NCBI GenBank assembly: GCA_007115705.1
Contig: QXEO01000220.1
Coordinates: 17,128,213 to 17,192,212 of the forward strand
From: Dactylis glomerata
Taxonomy: Eukaryota; Streptophyta; Magnoliopsida; Poales; Poaceae
Reading direction: 5' to 3'
Length of the DNA stretch: 64,000 bases
Position 1 is the first letter of the stretch; every line of letters begins with the position of its first letter. The notes under the pieces are model-generated. The model saw nothing but the letters and a program-made list of their open reading frames with translations, made no database searches and had not been told where the DNA came from. The translations under genes were made by a program, and so were the position numbers. This document shows positions 36,399-45,700 of the stretch, piece by piece.

Positions 36399-37199
36399 CT
36401 ATTCTTCCATGGCGACTTCCACCTCTTCAACCTCAAGGCCATTCTCCTTGAGTAGCCTCTTGTAGTCCTGTAGCTCTTCAGTTAGGGTGTCGACCTTCTC
36501 TTGAAGCTTCCTCTTGTCGGCGCGCAGTTTCTCGATCAAGTCGTGGTCCGCTTCAAGCTCGAAGTCGTTGCACTCTAACTTCTGCTTCAGCTCTCTAACA
36601 TCTTTATTCCTGGCTTGAATCCTCTTCTCTTGGCTCTTCCGCTGCTTCTCTTGAGTCTCGAACTTCTCCTTCATTTCCTTGATCTTCTCCTCCTGCTCCA
36701 AATGTTGCTTGTCCTTCTCGACAAGCTGGGCACGTAACTCATCATTCTTAAACATCTCATTGTACCTCTCAACGTCGACGTCCCTAACAAGATACTCTAA
36801 CTCGGCGAGGTGGATGCGCATGGGGTCTTGCTCATCGTTCGGTAGCACGATGGCCATGCCCTTCTCGTCACGTCGGCCATAGAGGTGGGAGTAGTGGTTC
36901 TGGAGCTCGGAGAAGTGACGTCTGCAGAGGCGTGCTATCATCTCTTGCATGAGGAGTTGGGCGCCTATCTTCTTGTTGGTGTGGAAAGTCTTGAGCTTGA
37001 TATTTTCAGTCTTCGGCTCTGTCTCGCATCCTGGCTGCGTGATGTGGATGACCCAGATGCCCTTCTTGTGAAGCTTGGTCATCTCGCTCCCTCCGATTAA
37101 CGGGGTAGGAAGGGACAAGGTAGTGCTGATGTCGATGAGACGCTCTCCAAAGCTGTAGTTCTTGAAGTTGCCGGGCTTGGTGATGCGGAAGGTTGACAT
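36399..37199 (-). CDS. Tekay ORF0: coiled-coil protein upstream of gag
   Basis: Uninterrupted 266-codon frame between the PBS and gag. The ATG at 37199 (MSTFRITKPGN) is chosen; the frame extends seven codons further only from a non-ATG codon. Residues 1-130 form a mixed domain with a conserved-looking IWVIHI strand; residues 130 to 258 are Lys/Glu-rich heptad sequence typical of a long coiled coil; the tail is acidic. An extra ORF in this place is described for rice RIRE3/RIRE8 elements (established knowledge, recalled). Its function is unknown; RNA or Gag association through the coiled coil is conjecture. It is intact, although pol in the same element has four stops. It would be translated from the LTR transcript ahead of gag. 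Confidence 0.8.
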   Translation of the reverse strand: MSTFRITKPGNFKNYSFGERLIDISTTLSLPTPLIGGSEMTKLHKKGIWVIHITQPGCETEPKTENIKLKTFHTNKKIGAQLLMQEMIARLCRRHFSELQNHYSHLYGRRDEKGMAIVLPNDEQDPMRIHLAELEYLVRDVDVERYNEMFKNDELRAQLVEKDKQHLEQEEKIKEMKEKFETQEKQRKSQEKRIQARNKDVRELKQKLECNDFELEADHDLIEKLRADKRKLQEKVDTLTEELQDYKRLLKENGLEVEEVEVAMEE

Positions 37200-37399
37200 C
37201 TTCACGTTGGAACATGGCAAGTTAGTAAGTTAAAGGAGAAGGAAACTTAGGAAAAGAGCTGAAAGAGTTAAAGAGATTTTCTAACTTAGTAGTCAAACTA
37301 TTTTCTAAGTGTTAGCAACAAAAAGGAACAAGACAACTCCTAAATTTTCCTAAGTGTTTTCGTCCAATCCTAGGGTCACGAACCTAAGGGCAACACTTC

Positions 37400-37411
37400 G
37401 CTCTGATACCA
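37400..37411 (-). other. Tekay primer binding site, initiator tRNA-Met
   Basis: Minus strand TGGTATCAGAGC, complementary to the 3' end of plant initiator tRNA-Met, two bases inside the 5' LTR boundary. It primes minus-strand DNA and is standard for chromoviruses. Confidence 0.93.
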
Positions 37412-39102
37412 TCTGTAGCGTACCTGTGCTTTATTTGTGCTAGTCTCGGATCGACTACTAGCACACACAGTTACAAGATGAAATACCAAGAATACAAAGG
37501 TCTTTATTACAATGCTTGATCCACAAATAACATAGTCTTTTACAACTCAATAGGGCACAAAGCCACAAACCTATTACAATTCTAGAAAACGACTAAGTAA
37601 AATAAACTTCAAGTCTTCTTTCTTCATTGATCCGCAGGCAGACGTGTTGGACAAAGACTCATGACCGTAGCGCAGAAATCTTCAATCTTCGTAGTATCCA
37701 CCTGCAACATGATACGTTGCAGCCAAGGAGGGTCAATACGTTGAATGTATTGGCAAATGTCACTTTGGTGGACTCAATGGCTCCTACATGTATATGCTCT
37801 TTGGCCAGGTGGAGTTTAACTTAGCAAAAGCAAGCCTTTTCCCTATCTTTGTAAAACTCAAATTTTTCCTTAGCAAAATTTTGTCCAGAAGGACCCTTTA
37901 CTACCCAAGTTTACCCATCAAGTTTTAACTTAGAGAAATTGGGGTGAGGAGATTCTTGAACAGCTTCAAAGTCATGTCACTCAGAAATTGTCCGTAACCG
38001 GGGACACAGCTAAGTACTTAGTTCTAAACACTCTGCAGAGGTGGTGCACTTTTCCCACAAGACTTAGTTAACCCGTTTTGCCGTGAGACCCATTTTGCCT
38101 TAAACGGCCAAGTGAAAACTAAGACGAGGCCTTTCAGAAGCATTCCCTCAGACCAAATGGATGCGCTCCATCCTACCAACATCTACCACCCTTTGTCCGC
38201 CTGGCTTGAATTCTTGCAGCTTAGTTGACCAAGACAGAGCCCATATTTTCATGTGGTTGCACTGGAAGCTTCACGACTTGAATGTCTCCAATCTCTTTGC
38301 TCCTGGGTGGTCTTCCACAAGTGAGATACACCTGGTGGTTTCAGAGGTTCGATGACATGACCCCACGGAACCACTCAACATAAACCAATCAAAGCCACAT
38401 CCACCCAGGTGGTTCATTAACTTAGTTGTTTTCTTAGTTTTCCAAAAACTTGTTTTCCAACACTTAGCCAAAATCATGTGTTAACCCTTCCCACATCAAG
38501 AACAAAAGTAAAGTCCTATAGCAGCAGAAATTCTACTAGGAGATGCAAACTAGCTAGCTAGGCAAAACTTAGCAAAACTAGAAGTTAAAAGATAAGAAAA
38601 ATATAAAAGCACCTATTCATGCATCTTCTACTAGAAAAGCTACAAGACCAAAACTTTCAGTAGGACAAGGAAACATGGTGACACTTGCCTTGATGAGGAG
38701 AAGAGTTGGTGCACTCGTCACACAGACACTCGTTGCACTCAGCACAATCTACACATGAAATATAGCATCATAAGCATATAACCATCACAAGACAATCATG
38801 AAAAGAAAGCATGTATGCAAATGTGTTTTAAACACTTCATGGACACTTAGCATGTTCCCTGGTTGTTACTATATGCATGATGACATGATCAAGTTTTAGG
38901 GTTAATTTATAATACTCAAAACATTAACAACACATACAAAAAGAACAATAAACAAGCTAAGGTTATAAAAGTGATATAAAAAGTTCCCAAAAATAATTTG
39001 GCCATGCTACAGTACTAAGATATAACAGAGGAACCTAGTCCAAAAGGATTTACTGCAAAAAGAATTTTATAACTATTTTTAATGATCAAAACACAAGATT
39101 AA

Positions 39103-39107
39103 AGCTT
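39103..39107. repeat. Target site duplication AGCTT, left copy (Tat array)
   Basis: Repeated at 57873-57877. The intact site (TAAAGCTTGTGG) is in the Tekay 3' LTR at about 30272. Confidence 0.9.
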
Positions 39108-39360
39108 TGTCGTGGGAATTTGGAGACAGTAGCCATGGGGAGGCTTATCGGAGGGGCTCGACGTTGGTGACGATGGGTCCGGCTCGGGATTGTGCCAACA
39201 GAGACACCTCGGTTTACCTAGGTTCAGGGCCCTCCCGGTTGGAGGTAAACCCCTACTTCCTGCCTGCTTCGTATTGATAGGATAGTAGCGATTACAGTGC
39301 TCCTCGAGCTGTTCGGCTAGAGGAGGAAGAAGAAGATCCGATCTCCCCTACGCTAAGGGT

Positions 39361-39390
39361 CCAGGCCCCCTTATATAGACGGGGGCCTGG
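39361..39390 (-). promoter_or_regulatory. LTR 1 TATA box in a 10 bp palindrome
   Basis: Minus-strand TATATAA (39371-39377) lies between CCAGGCCCCC and its exact complement GGGGGCCTGG. The box is about 265 bp from the U5 end. Confidence 0.65.
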
Positions 39391-39475
39391 TTACAGGTTT
39401 TGGTAACGCTTCGGCCGGCTGCCGGCTCCTCGGCGGCGGCGTCCTTGGCGTCATCCTCCCTGGCCACGCTCTGGC

Positions 39476-39499
39476 AAAGGCACTTTATAAAGTGCCTTT
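39476..39499. repeat. Perfect 24 bp palindrome in LTR 1 U3
   Basis: Arm AAAGGCACTTTA followed by its exact complement. It is also present at 48481-48504 and 57497-57520, perfect in all three LTRs and upstream of the TATA box. It could be a dimeric-factor site or a structural element. Confidence 0.75.
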
Positions 39500-39851
39500 T
39501 CCCTGGGCTGGCATCTGGAGGGCATATCCCCTCTCCTTTGCCTCGGATCCTGCCGTGGGGAAGAGTCTTCGTCCCCTCATTGGTCGGTCGTGGTCGTGGC
39601 GCTCGTCACTCCTGTCCTGCGCCTCTGCCGTTCTTGTCGGGACCATCCTGCTTTTGGCCAGACAACCGTTGAGAGGTTTTGTCTCCATCGCCCGGCTCCA
39701 GTCCTCCTCGGTGAAGTCATCAGCCGGCTGCTGGCGCAGCCGGCCCTTCGGATGGAGCCGGTCTTCTTGCGCTGAGGCCGTGGGATTCCCTGGGACGCCA
39801 GCCGGCATATTGCCCGGCTCGTGGTGCGCCCCCTAAGTCATCCCGACGACA

Positions 39852-39864
39852 CTAGCCCCCGAAA
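39852..39864 (-). other. Tat copy 1 polypurine tract
   Basis: Minus strand TTTCGGGGGCTAG directly precedes the 3' LTR start (TGTCGTCGGG). Confidence 0.75.
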
Positions 39865-40343
39865 CTGGCGAAGTCTCATGGGCTAGCATGGGGCTTCGGC
39901 GGGTTCTTCTTTTCGCTGAAGTCTTGCTCGTCCTCGTCGAAGTCCCAGGATCTCCGGTTCGACCTGGTCGGTCTAGTCGTCGAGGCCGAGCCTTGCGGAA
40001 TTTTCCCGGCCGTCTCGGGACGAGCCGGCCGCAGGACGCGGCCCGGTTGGAGGCCGCGAGCCGGTCAGCCACGAGCCGGCATGCCGCCTCCTGGGAACTT
40101 GCACCGCTTCGGATCTCGTTCCCTCGTAGCGGCCGGCGCAGCGCGCCAGTGACCAGTCTAGTCACCTTGACCTCGGAATCCCCTTCGCCATAACTTCTCG
40201 AGTCGTCATGCGGGGTGGGCCGTCATACGTCAGCGACGTGTCCTATCAACCCCTCCCACGATCCGCTGCGGCAACCGTTGCAGTGGCGCACGACGTGGAA
40301 GTTGGTTATCGAAGCGTCGGGGGTTACCCTCTCGCCGTTCTTC

Positions 40344-40351
40344 TTTAAATA
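40344..40351 (+). promoter_or_regulatory. TATA-like box of the antisense gene, copy 1
   Basis: TTTAAATA, 79 bp upstream of the first ATG (40430). A start site about 30 bp downstream would leave a short leader, and would place transcription opposite to the retrotransposon. Confidence 0.5.
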
Positions 40352-40429
40352 CCCAGCGTGTTAACGGCGCAGGGCATCCCCCACTTCTCCCCTCACTTCG
40401 AGCTTCGCCCTTCCGAAACCAGCCCGGTC

Positions 40430-41233
40430 ATGTCGCCCCCTAGTGGCTCCACTGCCAGCGATGACAAGATCCCGGAGGGGAGCGGGAAGGAAGTCGAGGC
40501 GCCGGAGGGGTCGCCTCCCGTGCCTCGGAAGCGTGGTCGCCCAAAAGGGAGCCACAACAAGAGTACCTTGGAGGCTCTCGCGGCAAAAGCCTCCGCTGCT
40601 GCTTCTTCCTCCGGTGCGCCCCCAGCGGCTGGGGCTTCCGGCAACGCGGGCGTCCCGGAGAAGCGGGGGCCGGGCCATCTGAAGGGGAGCGGGAAGAGGG
40701 TCGCTTCCACGGCGGCCACTGCTCCCTCGTCGTCTCGCCGTCGTGGATGGCCGCTGGGGAGCAAGAACAAGAAGGCCCCGACCGTCTTCAGGGTTGCAGC
40801 CACTCCCACGGGGCCCCGCGCGGCGGCCCCTCCTCAGCTTGGCCCGTCGCGGCCCTGGTTGGAGAGACCGGCGCTCCAAACGCCGACCTATGTTTCGGCC
40901 CAGGGGTGGTCCACCTGCATCGTTCCTGCGCTCGCCGGGTCTCGGGACCGCCTTCGCCTTCCGTCCCAGTTCGCGGACTCGATGGAAGGCCAGGAGATGG
41001 CCTATGCCAAGCTGCGGGAATGCAGCGGCGGCCAGCCGTCGTACCACGTCGAAGTCTACTATGACGACCAGGGGGTGTGCTACTTCCGCGACGGGTGGTC
41101 GAAGTTCTTCTTCGACTACGGCGCGCACGAGGGCTGGTTCATCCTCCTCACCCGCCATGACGGGAGGAAGGAGTTTACCGTCTGCTTCTTCGACGCCACC
41201 CTTTCCGCCCGCACTTACGCCCCCCAGCCGTGA
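40430..41233 (+). CDS. Antisense retrotransposon gene: AT-hook plus B3-like DNA-binding protein (copy 1)
   Basis: 267-codon frame opposite to gag-pol, between pol and the 3' LTR. The ATG at 40430 (MSPPSGSTAS) is chosen because the frame's further upstream extension begins only with GTG and the ATG follows a TATA-like box. Residues 34-41 form a canonical AT-hook (KRGRPKGS). Two further AT-hook-like motifs are at 78-88 (core changed to GPGHLKG) and 104-113 (core GWPLGSKNK). Residues 176-257 look like a B3 fold: LPSQFADSM, then VEVYYDDQGVCYFRDGWSKF, then a basic HDGRKEFTVCFFD strand. Extra antisense ORFs are known in Tat-type elements. This domain pair would bind DNA in the nucleus, possibly to steer integration or affect silencing (inference). 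The full frame is open here. Confidence 0.75.
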   Translation: MSPPSGSTASDDKIPEGSGKEVEAPEGSPPVPRKRGRPKGSHNKSTLEALAAKASAAASSSGAPPAAGASGNAGVPEKRGPGHLKGSGKRVASTAATAPSSSRRRGWPLGSKNKKAPTVFRVAATPTGPRAAAPPQLGPSRPWLERPALQTPTYVSAQGWSTCIVPALAGSRDRLRLPSQFADSMEGQEMAYAKLRECSGGQPSYHVEVYYDDQGVCYFRDGWSKFFFDYGAHEGWFILLTRHDGRKEFTVCFFDATLSARTYAPQP

Positions 41234-42745
41234 AGGACGGGGGCTTCACCGGCCTCCGGCATGGGCTTCTCCTGGGGAAGGCGAGGATCTCCCGGGCGAA
41301 GGATTCTTGGCATCCTCCTTGTCGTTCCTCTTGCGGGCGATTCTGACACGGACTCACCTAGGGACCCTTGGCATCCTTAGGGTAGTATTTTTGGGGACTT
41401 TTGTAATCGTCAGGCTCCTTAATGAGCTCTTCTAATTTTCTGCAAATCTTCACTTGCCCTTCCTTGTTTGCTATATGAATGTCTTTCTCAATTGTGTACT
41501 TTTGCCATCGCGCAAAACGTCTTCTGCTTGACGTTGCTGCGCCACGACGGTTCTTCTCTTAGTGAAATCGCTTGTCGCGCGAATCCGTAGGTAGAGACTA
41601 CGATAGTCACTGGCCTGCGCAAACGTTTCGGGCGGGGCTCCTCCGGCTTCGATGCAGAGGGAACGATGCTTCTGCTAGCCGGCTCTGGGGAACGCAGGCT
41701 AGCTCCGGCTCTGGCGCGGATGGACCGGCGCTTCTGCTGGCCGGCTCCAGGAAGGATGGGCTAGCTCCGGCTCTAGCGCGAACGGAACGGGAACCGCATC
41801 TTGTACCGGCTCGGGCGAGGTTGAAGCCGGCACATTTCCCCTCCCAGGCCTTCGCACGTCCCAAGCCACGATTGGAGTAGGCCTCCTGGTTTCCGGCTTT
41901 AGCCGTTGCTTCGCGAGTGTTAGGTTTCGATTTCGCTGCTCGTTTACCGATCGTGTCGCAGCGCCAGCTACTCGAACAGCCGGCGAGGTACTGGAGCTGG
42001 CCTGCTTCTGAGGGCCAATTCCCTTTCCCCCTAGCCCCCGAGTTTTGGGGTAGCTGGACTGACAGCTAACTCGAAACTAATTCTTCGCGAACGATGCCAA
42101 TCGCCAAGCGAGGTAGCTCTAGCTTCGAACCTCTTGGGCGTGGCTTCTCAGCCCAAACGTCAAAAACTGTGCCTATCAGCTACTCGCTGGCTTTGCATTC
42201 GCCCGGTTCCCTCAACCTTTTCCTTAATCTTCCCACCCTTCGGCCCTTCTACCCCCAACCGGCAGCCTGGTGCCGGTTGGTCTCCCTTGGGCCGGCAGCC
42301 GAATGCCGGCCTAGGGTGGGAGCGTGCCGCGGAGTGAGAAGTAGTACTTCGGTCTGTTGGGCCCCCGACTCGTGCTAGTCTACGATTAGTTGACAGACAC
42401 TGCCCCTAACGCTTGGTTGAGCGGTTTTTTTCTATCGTGTGTAGTTCTGCTCCGCGGCTTTCCCTCGTATGTGGCCTACTGGCTCCTATCCGTCTGGCTA
42501 CGCGGAGCCGGAAGGTGGAGGTTGGGCTCGAGACCTTCGTCATATGCAGTACTCATCCGGCTGGCGAGAGATCGATCGTTTTCGGGGCAGCCGGCTGTGG
42601 CTCGGTGCATGGAGCCGGCTGCCGGTCAAGTGAATAACGCAGGAAGCAAAACATGCACGGAGTGTTTTTCCCTGGAGCCGGCCGTAACTTGCCGCTCCGT
42701 TTTCCTTTATTCATTGACACATTTTTCAGGGTACAAGCTTTCGCC
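41234..42745. other. Untranslated internal region between antisense gene and pol, copy 1
   Basis: GC-rich with many AGCCGGC/GCCGGCT words. A 102-codon frame (41572-41880) is also present in copy 2, but it lacks any recognisable domain and is probably composition-driven. No gene called. Confidence 0.4.
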
Positions 42746-45700
42746 TTAACAGAAGAAAGGTCTTAGGAGACTAACATTCCAGGGACGCTCGGTCTCCTTG
42801 TCAGAGTTATCTGCCTTGTTCTTTCTGGGCTCTTGTGCATCAATGAGGTAATACGCCCCATTGCCCAACACCCGGCTGACAATGAACGGTCCCTCCCAGG
42901 GAGGAGACAGCTTATGCATGCCTTTAGTGCTTTGGACCAGCCAGAGTACGAGATCACCTTCGCGAAACGCGAGCGGGCGAATTTTCCGGCTGTGGTATCG
43001 TCGCAGCTGCTGCTGGTAGAGCGCTGATCTAGCCAGAGCCTGCTCTCGAGCCTCCTCGAGGAGGTCGATGCCATCTTCGCGAGCTTCTTTTGCTTGTTTC
43101 TCCGTGTACTGGACAACTCTGGGCGCGTCGAACTCGATGTCCGTGGGTAACACCGCCTCTGCTCCATAGACTAGGAAGAAGGGTGTGAAGCCCACAGAGC
43201 GGTTTGGAGTGGTGCGCAGGCTCCAGAGCACTAAGGGCAGCTCCTCGACCCAACAGCCGGCTGAGCGCTCGAGAGGCTCGACAAGTCTTGGTTTGATGCC
43301 GGCCAAGATCAGCCCATTTGCCTTTTCCACTTGTCCATTTGACTGAGGGTGCGCCACTGATGCTAGGTCCAGCCGGATGCCTTTTTGACCACAGTAATCA
43401 GCAAAGACTCCCTTCGCAAAGTTCGTCCCATTGTCGGTGATGATGCTGTGGGGAACTCCATATCTCGTGATGATCTCATTGAAGAACTTGATCGTGGACG
43501 AGCCGTCGAGTTTCTTGATTGGCTTGGCCTCGATCCACTTGGTGAACTTGTCCACGGCTACCAGCAGATGTGTCAAGCCCCCGGGTGCGGTCTTGAATGG
43601 CCCTACCATGTCCAGGCCCCAGACAGCGAACGGCCAGGTGAGCGGGATGGTCTTGAGGGCTGCCGCTGGAGTGTTTCTGTGCTTGGAGAAGCGCTGGCAG
43701 CCATTGCACTGCTTCACCAGCTGCTCTGCATTTTGCTTGGCCGTCAGCCAATAGAAACCATGGCAGAAGGTTTTGGCCACCAAGGCTCTGGAAGATGCGT
43801 CATGTCCGCACTCCCCTTGGTGTATTTCTCTCAGCAGCTCTGTCCCTTCTTCTGGCTCGATGCACTTCTGGTAGATGCCTGACACGCTGCGCTTGTACAG
43901 CTCGCTGTTGATGATGGTGTATGCCCCAGCTCGGCGCTGAATTCGCCTAGCTTCCGCTTCGTCTTGCGGCAGGTCCCCAGTGATGAGGTAGTTGGAGAAT
44001 GGCTCCGCCCATGAAGGTATCTCCCGTATGTGGAAGACACTGGCGACCAGAGGGTCAGCAGCCCCCGGGTCCGTCGTTGAGCCGGCTTCGCCTGATTGTC
44101 CGGCTGGGGGAGCGGGCGTGGAGCCGGCAATCCCCTTGTCCTTCGTCGAGCCGGCCGCGCTGGGCTGGCCGGCTGCCTCCTCCAGCCCCGAGACGGCAGC
44201 CCCCGGGTCCGGTGACGGTACTAGAGCCGGGGCCGGGTCTCCAGGCACGTAGATGGATATGGATTCCGGTGAAGGCTTGATGGACGGCTTGTGGATGATC
44301 TCCAGGGATACTCCGGCTGGGATGTCCTGCTTGGTGGAGCCGATCTTGGACAGCCGGTCTGCCTCCTCGTTGTTTGCTCTGGGGACATGGTGGAACTCGC
44401 AGCCCTCAAAGAATCCACTGAGCTGCTGCACGTAGAAGCGATAGGAGGCCATGTTGGCGTCCTTAGCGTCCCAATCTCCTGAGACCTGGTGCGTTACCAG
44501 GTCAGAGTCTCCGAAGCAAAGAATCCTCCTGATTCCGATCTGCTTGGCCATCTTGAGCCCATGCACCGGGGCTTTGTATTCGGCGACGTTATTCGACGCA
44601 CGGAAGTGCATCTGTAGTACGTACTGTAGCTTGTCTCCCTTGGGAGAGGTGAGGACGACGCCGGCTCACAAGCCCCCGAGCAGCTTGGAGCCATCGAAGT
44701 GCATGCGCCAATGGGTGGAGTCTGGAGCCGGCGGCAAGTACTAGTGCTCTCCCCAGTCTGCGAAGAAATCCGCTATGATCTGCGACTTGATCGTCGTCCT
44801 GGGCTTGTACTGAATGGTATGAGCTGCGAGCTCAATCGCCCACTTGGCCACTCTTCCCGACGCATCCTTGCATTCGATGATCTCCGAGAGCGGAGTGGTG
44901 CTCACCACCGTGATTGGGTGCTCCTCGAAGTAGTGCTTCAGCTTCTTGGCCGCCATGTACACGCCGTACGCGACCTTCTGATAGTGCGGGTAGTTCTGCT
45001 TAGAGAGAGTGAGCACCTCACTCAAGTAGTACACCGGGCGCTGAACTGGCAGCTCTTTGCCTTCCTCGGTGCGTTCCACCACGATCACCACGCTGATGAC
45101 GCGTGGGGTTGTTGCGATGTAGAGCAGCATTGGCTCTCGCGGAGTCGGCGCTGCCAAGACTGGCGCGGTAGACAAGGCTCGCTTGAGGTCGTTAAAGGCG
45201 TCGTCAGCACGCTGGGACCAAACGAAGTGATCTGTCTTCTTCATCAGCTGGTACAACGACATGGCCTTCTCCCCGAGCCGGCTGATGAATCGGCTAAGCG
45301 AGGCCAGACAACCAGCAAACTTCTGCACATCTCTGAGATAGGTGGGCTTCTCTAGGGCCTCGATGGCTTTTATCTTCGAGGGGTTAGCCTCGATCCCTCG
45401 CTGGGAAACGATATAGCCTAGGAGCTGTCCAGCCGGCACACCGAAGGTGCACTTCTCAGGGTTGAGCTTCATGCGATAGCGCCGCAGGTTGGTGAAGGTC
45501 TCCCTGAGGTCGTCCAGGAGCGTGCCGCTCTGCTTGGTCTTCACCACCACGTCGTCCACATAGGCGTGCACGTTCCTGCCAATCTGCCCTTGCAGACATC
45601 GCTGCATGGTTCGCTGGTAAGTGGCTCCGGCGTTCTTCAGGCCGAATGGCATAGTGACGTAGCAGTAGGCTCCATAAGGGGTGATGAAGGAGGTCTTGAT

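Larger units (their letters stand above)
39108..39851 (-). repeat. Tat LTR 1 (3' LTR of copy 1)
   Basis: 744 bp, plus-strand start TGTCGTGGGAATTTGG and end CATCCCGACGACA. By hand it differs from LTR 3 at about 7 positions. Confidence 0.95.

Noticed and set aside
40358..40429. Longer start for the antisense protein
   Set aside because: The upstream codon is GTG, not ATG, and lies too close to the TATA-like box; the first ATG is 40430.
40361..41158. 265-codon minus-strand frame opposite the AT-hook/B3 gene
   Set aside because: Shadow of the antisense gene in very GC-rich DNA; Arg/Gly/Pro-rich with no motif, and the plus-strand frame has clear domains.
44699..45355. 218-codon plus-strand frame opposite reverse transcriptase/RNase H (and its counterpart near 53.8-54.4 kb)
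   Set aside because: Complement of the conserved pol gene; His/Leu-rich with no independent support.
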